The translations under genes and the position numbers were made by a program. Positions 13,611-14,683 of a stretch of DNA of 14,683 nucleotides are shown piece after piece. How positions within the stretch are numbered: position 1 is the first letter of the stretch; the number at the start of each line of letters is the position of its first letter. This DNA comes from Chloroflexota bacterium. Lineage in GTDB: Bacteria > Chloroflexota > Limnocylindria > QHBO01. Location: positions 1-14,683 of the forward strand of contig JACCWY010000054.1 in NCBI GenBank assembly GCA_013697395.1. Reading direction: 5' to 3'. Under the pieces are notes generated by a model. It searched no databases. It saw only the letters and a program-made list of their open reading frames with translations, and was not told the DNA's origin.

Positions 13611-14471
13611 CTAGTGCTGCGCGACGGGCTCGGGCGCCGAGACCTCGTCGCCGACGCCGGCCGGCAGGCCGACGTGGTCGCTGACCCACTCGTAGCCGTT
13701 TGCCTCGAGCTGATGCGACAGCTCCTCGCCGCCGCTCATCACGATCCTGCCGTCGAGCAGCACGTGGACGAACTGCGGCTTCACGTAATTCAGCATGCGC
13801 TGGTAGTGCGTGATCATCAGCACGCCCATCTCGGGGGAGAGGGTCGCGTTGATGCCCTCGGCCACGTTCCGCAGCGCGTCGATGTCAAGCCCCGAGTCGG
13901 TCTCGTCCAGGATCGCCATGGCGGGACCGACGACGGCCATCTGCAGCATTTCGAGCCGCTTCTTCTCGCCGCCGCTGAAGCCCTCGTTCACGTAACGCGT
14001 GGCAAAGCCGGGATCCATGTGAAGGAGCGCCATCTTCTCCTCCATCAGCTTGCGGAATTTGGCCAGCGGGATGCCGGTGTACTTGATCGACGTCTCCCCG
14101 TCGGCGTCGGCCGGCTTCGGATGGTGGATGGCGTTGTAGATGTTGCGCAGGAAGCTGGCGACCGTCACGCCCGGGATGGCGCTCGGGTACTGGAACGCCA
14201 GGAAGAGGCCCATCCGCGCCCTCTTGTCGGGTGACATGCCCAGCGGGGTCGGCCCATCGAGCAGATTCTGCCCGCGCCAGGTGATGGTGCCGGCGTCCAC
14301 CACGTAGTCCGGGTGCCCCATGAGCGCATATGCCAGGCTCGTCTTGCCCGAGCCATTGGGACCCATCAGGGCGTGGACCTCGCCCTGTCGCACGGTCAGG
14401 TCAAGTCCCTTCAGGATCTTCTTCTCACCGATGCTCACCTCGAGCCCGGAGATGACGAGTTCGTCGGTCAT
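13611..14471 (-). CDS. sufC: SufC Fe-S assembly ATPase
   Basis: 286 residues. SufC is the ABC-type ATPase that drives the SufB-SufD scaffold. Motifs: Walker A GPNGSGKT (37-44), Q94 in the Q-loop, signature FSGGEKKR (165-172), Walker B AMAILDE (184-190) and the switch His H222 (MITHYQRML). It is about 30 residues longer than typical SufC because of a tail after EWVSDHVGLP rich in Pro, Glu and Ala. The frame is open above, but the start is ATG 14471: AAGGAA lies just upstream and the ATG overlaps the regulator stop (ATGA), so the two are co-translated. sufS follows directly; sufB and sufD, normally beside sufC, are absent on this side. Confidence 0.95.
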   Translation of the reverse strand: MTDELVISGLEVSIGEKKILKGLDLTVRQGEVHALMGPNGSGKTSLAYALMGHPDYVVDAGTITWRGQNLLDGPTPLGMSPDKRARMGLFLAFQYPSAIPGVTVASFLRNIYNAIHHPKPADADGETSIKYTGIPLAKFRKLMEEKMALLHMDPGFATRYVNEGFSGGEKKRLEMLQMAVVGPAMAILDETDSGLDIDALRNVAEGINATLSPEMGVLMITHYQRMLNYVKPQFVHVLLDGRIVMSGGEELSHQLEANGYEWVSDHVGLPAGVGDEVSAPEPVAQH

Positions 14472-14683
14472 GCGTTCCTTGGTTCCTGCGTTGTCGTGGC
14501 TGAATGCTGCGCGGCGCGCCGGCGGCGTACCTCCGGCGGATAGGGAGGGCCGCCAGCCGTGGCGACCACCTCGGCCAGGTTGGTCGCACCGAGGGTGTCC
14601 GAAAGCGACTCGTAGACGCGCTGGAAGATCTCGTGGACGCTGCATGGCTGCGGGCGGTCGCAATGCTCGAGGTCGTCGACTCC
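14468..14683 (-). CDS. Rrf2-family regulator of the suf operon, C-terminal fragment
   Basis: Only the last 71 codons are in the window; the DNA-binding N-terminus lies beyond the right edge. The visible part, LEHCDRPQPCSVHEIFQRVYESLSDTLGATNLAEVV, is typical of the Rrf2/IscR C-terminal half: two Cys spaced C-x5-C match the second and third Fe-S cluster ligands of IscR, followed by the dimerisation-helix region. A Pro/Arg-rich tail of about 25 residues ends the protein. Its TGA overlaps the sufC ATG. By family knowledge it probably senses Fe-S status and controls this operon. It ends where the window ends, so neither its start nor its promoter can be seen. Confidence 0.82.
   Translation of the reverse strand, partial: GVDDLEHCDRPQPCSVHEIFQRVYESLSDTLGATNLAEVVATAGGPPYPPEVRRRRAAQHSATTTQEPRNA

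Noticed and set aside
12243..14234. 663-codon open frame on the plus strand
   Set aside because: It is antisense to sufU, sufS and sufC, whose motifs are complete; the translation is a compositional shadow.

Overview
This is a GC-rich, gene-dense bacterial window. The gene content fits Chloroflexota (a Limnocylindria/Ellin6529-like lineage) or a deep-branching actinobacterial group. The pointers are an Rrf2-SufC-SufS-SufU iron-sulfur set, the mycobacterial-type CysO/CysM/Mec cysteine pathway, a BldC-like HTH regulator, cell-wall-binding repeat 2 modules and possible leaderless promoters. The assignment is inferred from gene content only. I see no tRNA, rRNA, CRISPR array, transposase or phage gene.

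Left part (1-3867): the 5' end of a secreted protein with an N-terminal CSC motif runs off the left edge on the minus strand. Divergent from it are an M20 metallopeptidase (382-1815) and, 14 bases on, a MerR/BldC-like HTH regulator with an all-helical C-terminal domain (1830-2483). This pair converges on a minus-strand M24 (Xaa-Pro) peptidase (2731-3867). The 247 bases between the two 3' ends hold an unusual element: six 14-bp palindromes (five good, one degenerate) placed symmetrically around a central hairpin, the two halves being a long imperfect inverted repeat.

Middle (4114-7778): an exported subtilisin-like (S8) protein with three C-terminal cell-wall-binding repeats, followed with an ATGA overlap by a lipoprotein of unknown function. 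The S8 domain has Glu where the catalytic Asp is expected and a rewritten His motif.

Right part (7785-14683, all minus strand): a sulfur-trafficking region. Read 5' to 3' it runs Rrf2 regulator (C-terminal fragment), SufC, SufS, SufU, a rhodanese-E1 fusion (MoeZ-like), an unrecognised membrane-anchored protein with three Trp-Cys/Ala-Cys-Arg repeats, then CysO (ubiquitin-like sulfur carrier), CysM (O-phosphoserine sulfhydrylase) and Mec (JAMM peptidase). From what is known of these families, SufS takes persulfide sulfur from cysteine, SufU relays it for Fe-S assembly, and the E1-rhodanese protein turns the CysO C-terminus into a thiocarboxylate. CysM adds CysO-COSH to activated serine, and Mec releases free cysteine.

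Two details of that pathway stand out. The cysM frame is broken by one in-frame TAG at codon 73 while everything around it looks intact, and CysO ends Gly-Gly-Ser-Arg rather than Gly-Gly, so it would need C-terminal trimming, most plausibly by Mec. SufB and SufD are not in the window.
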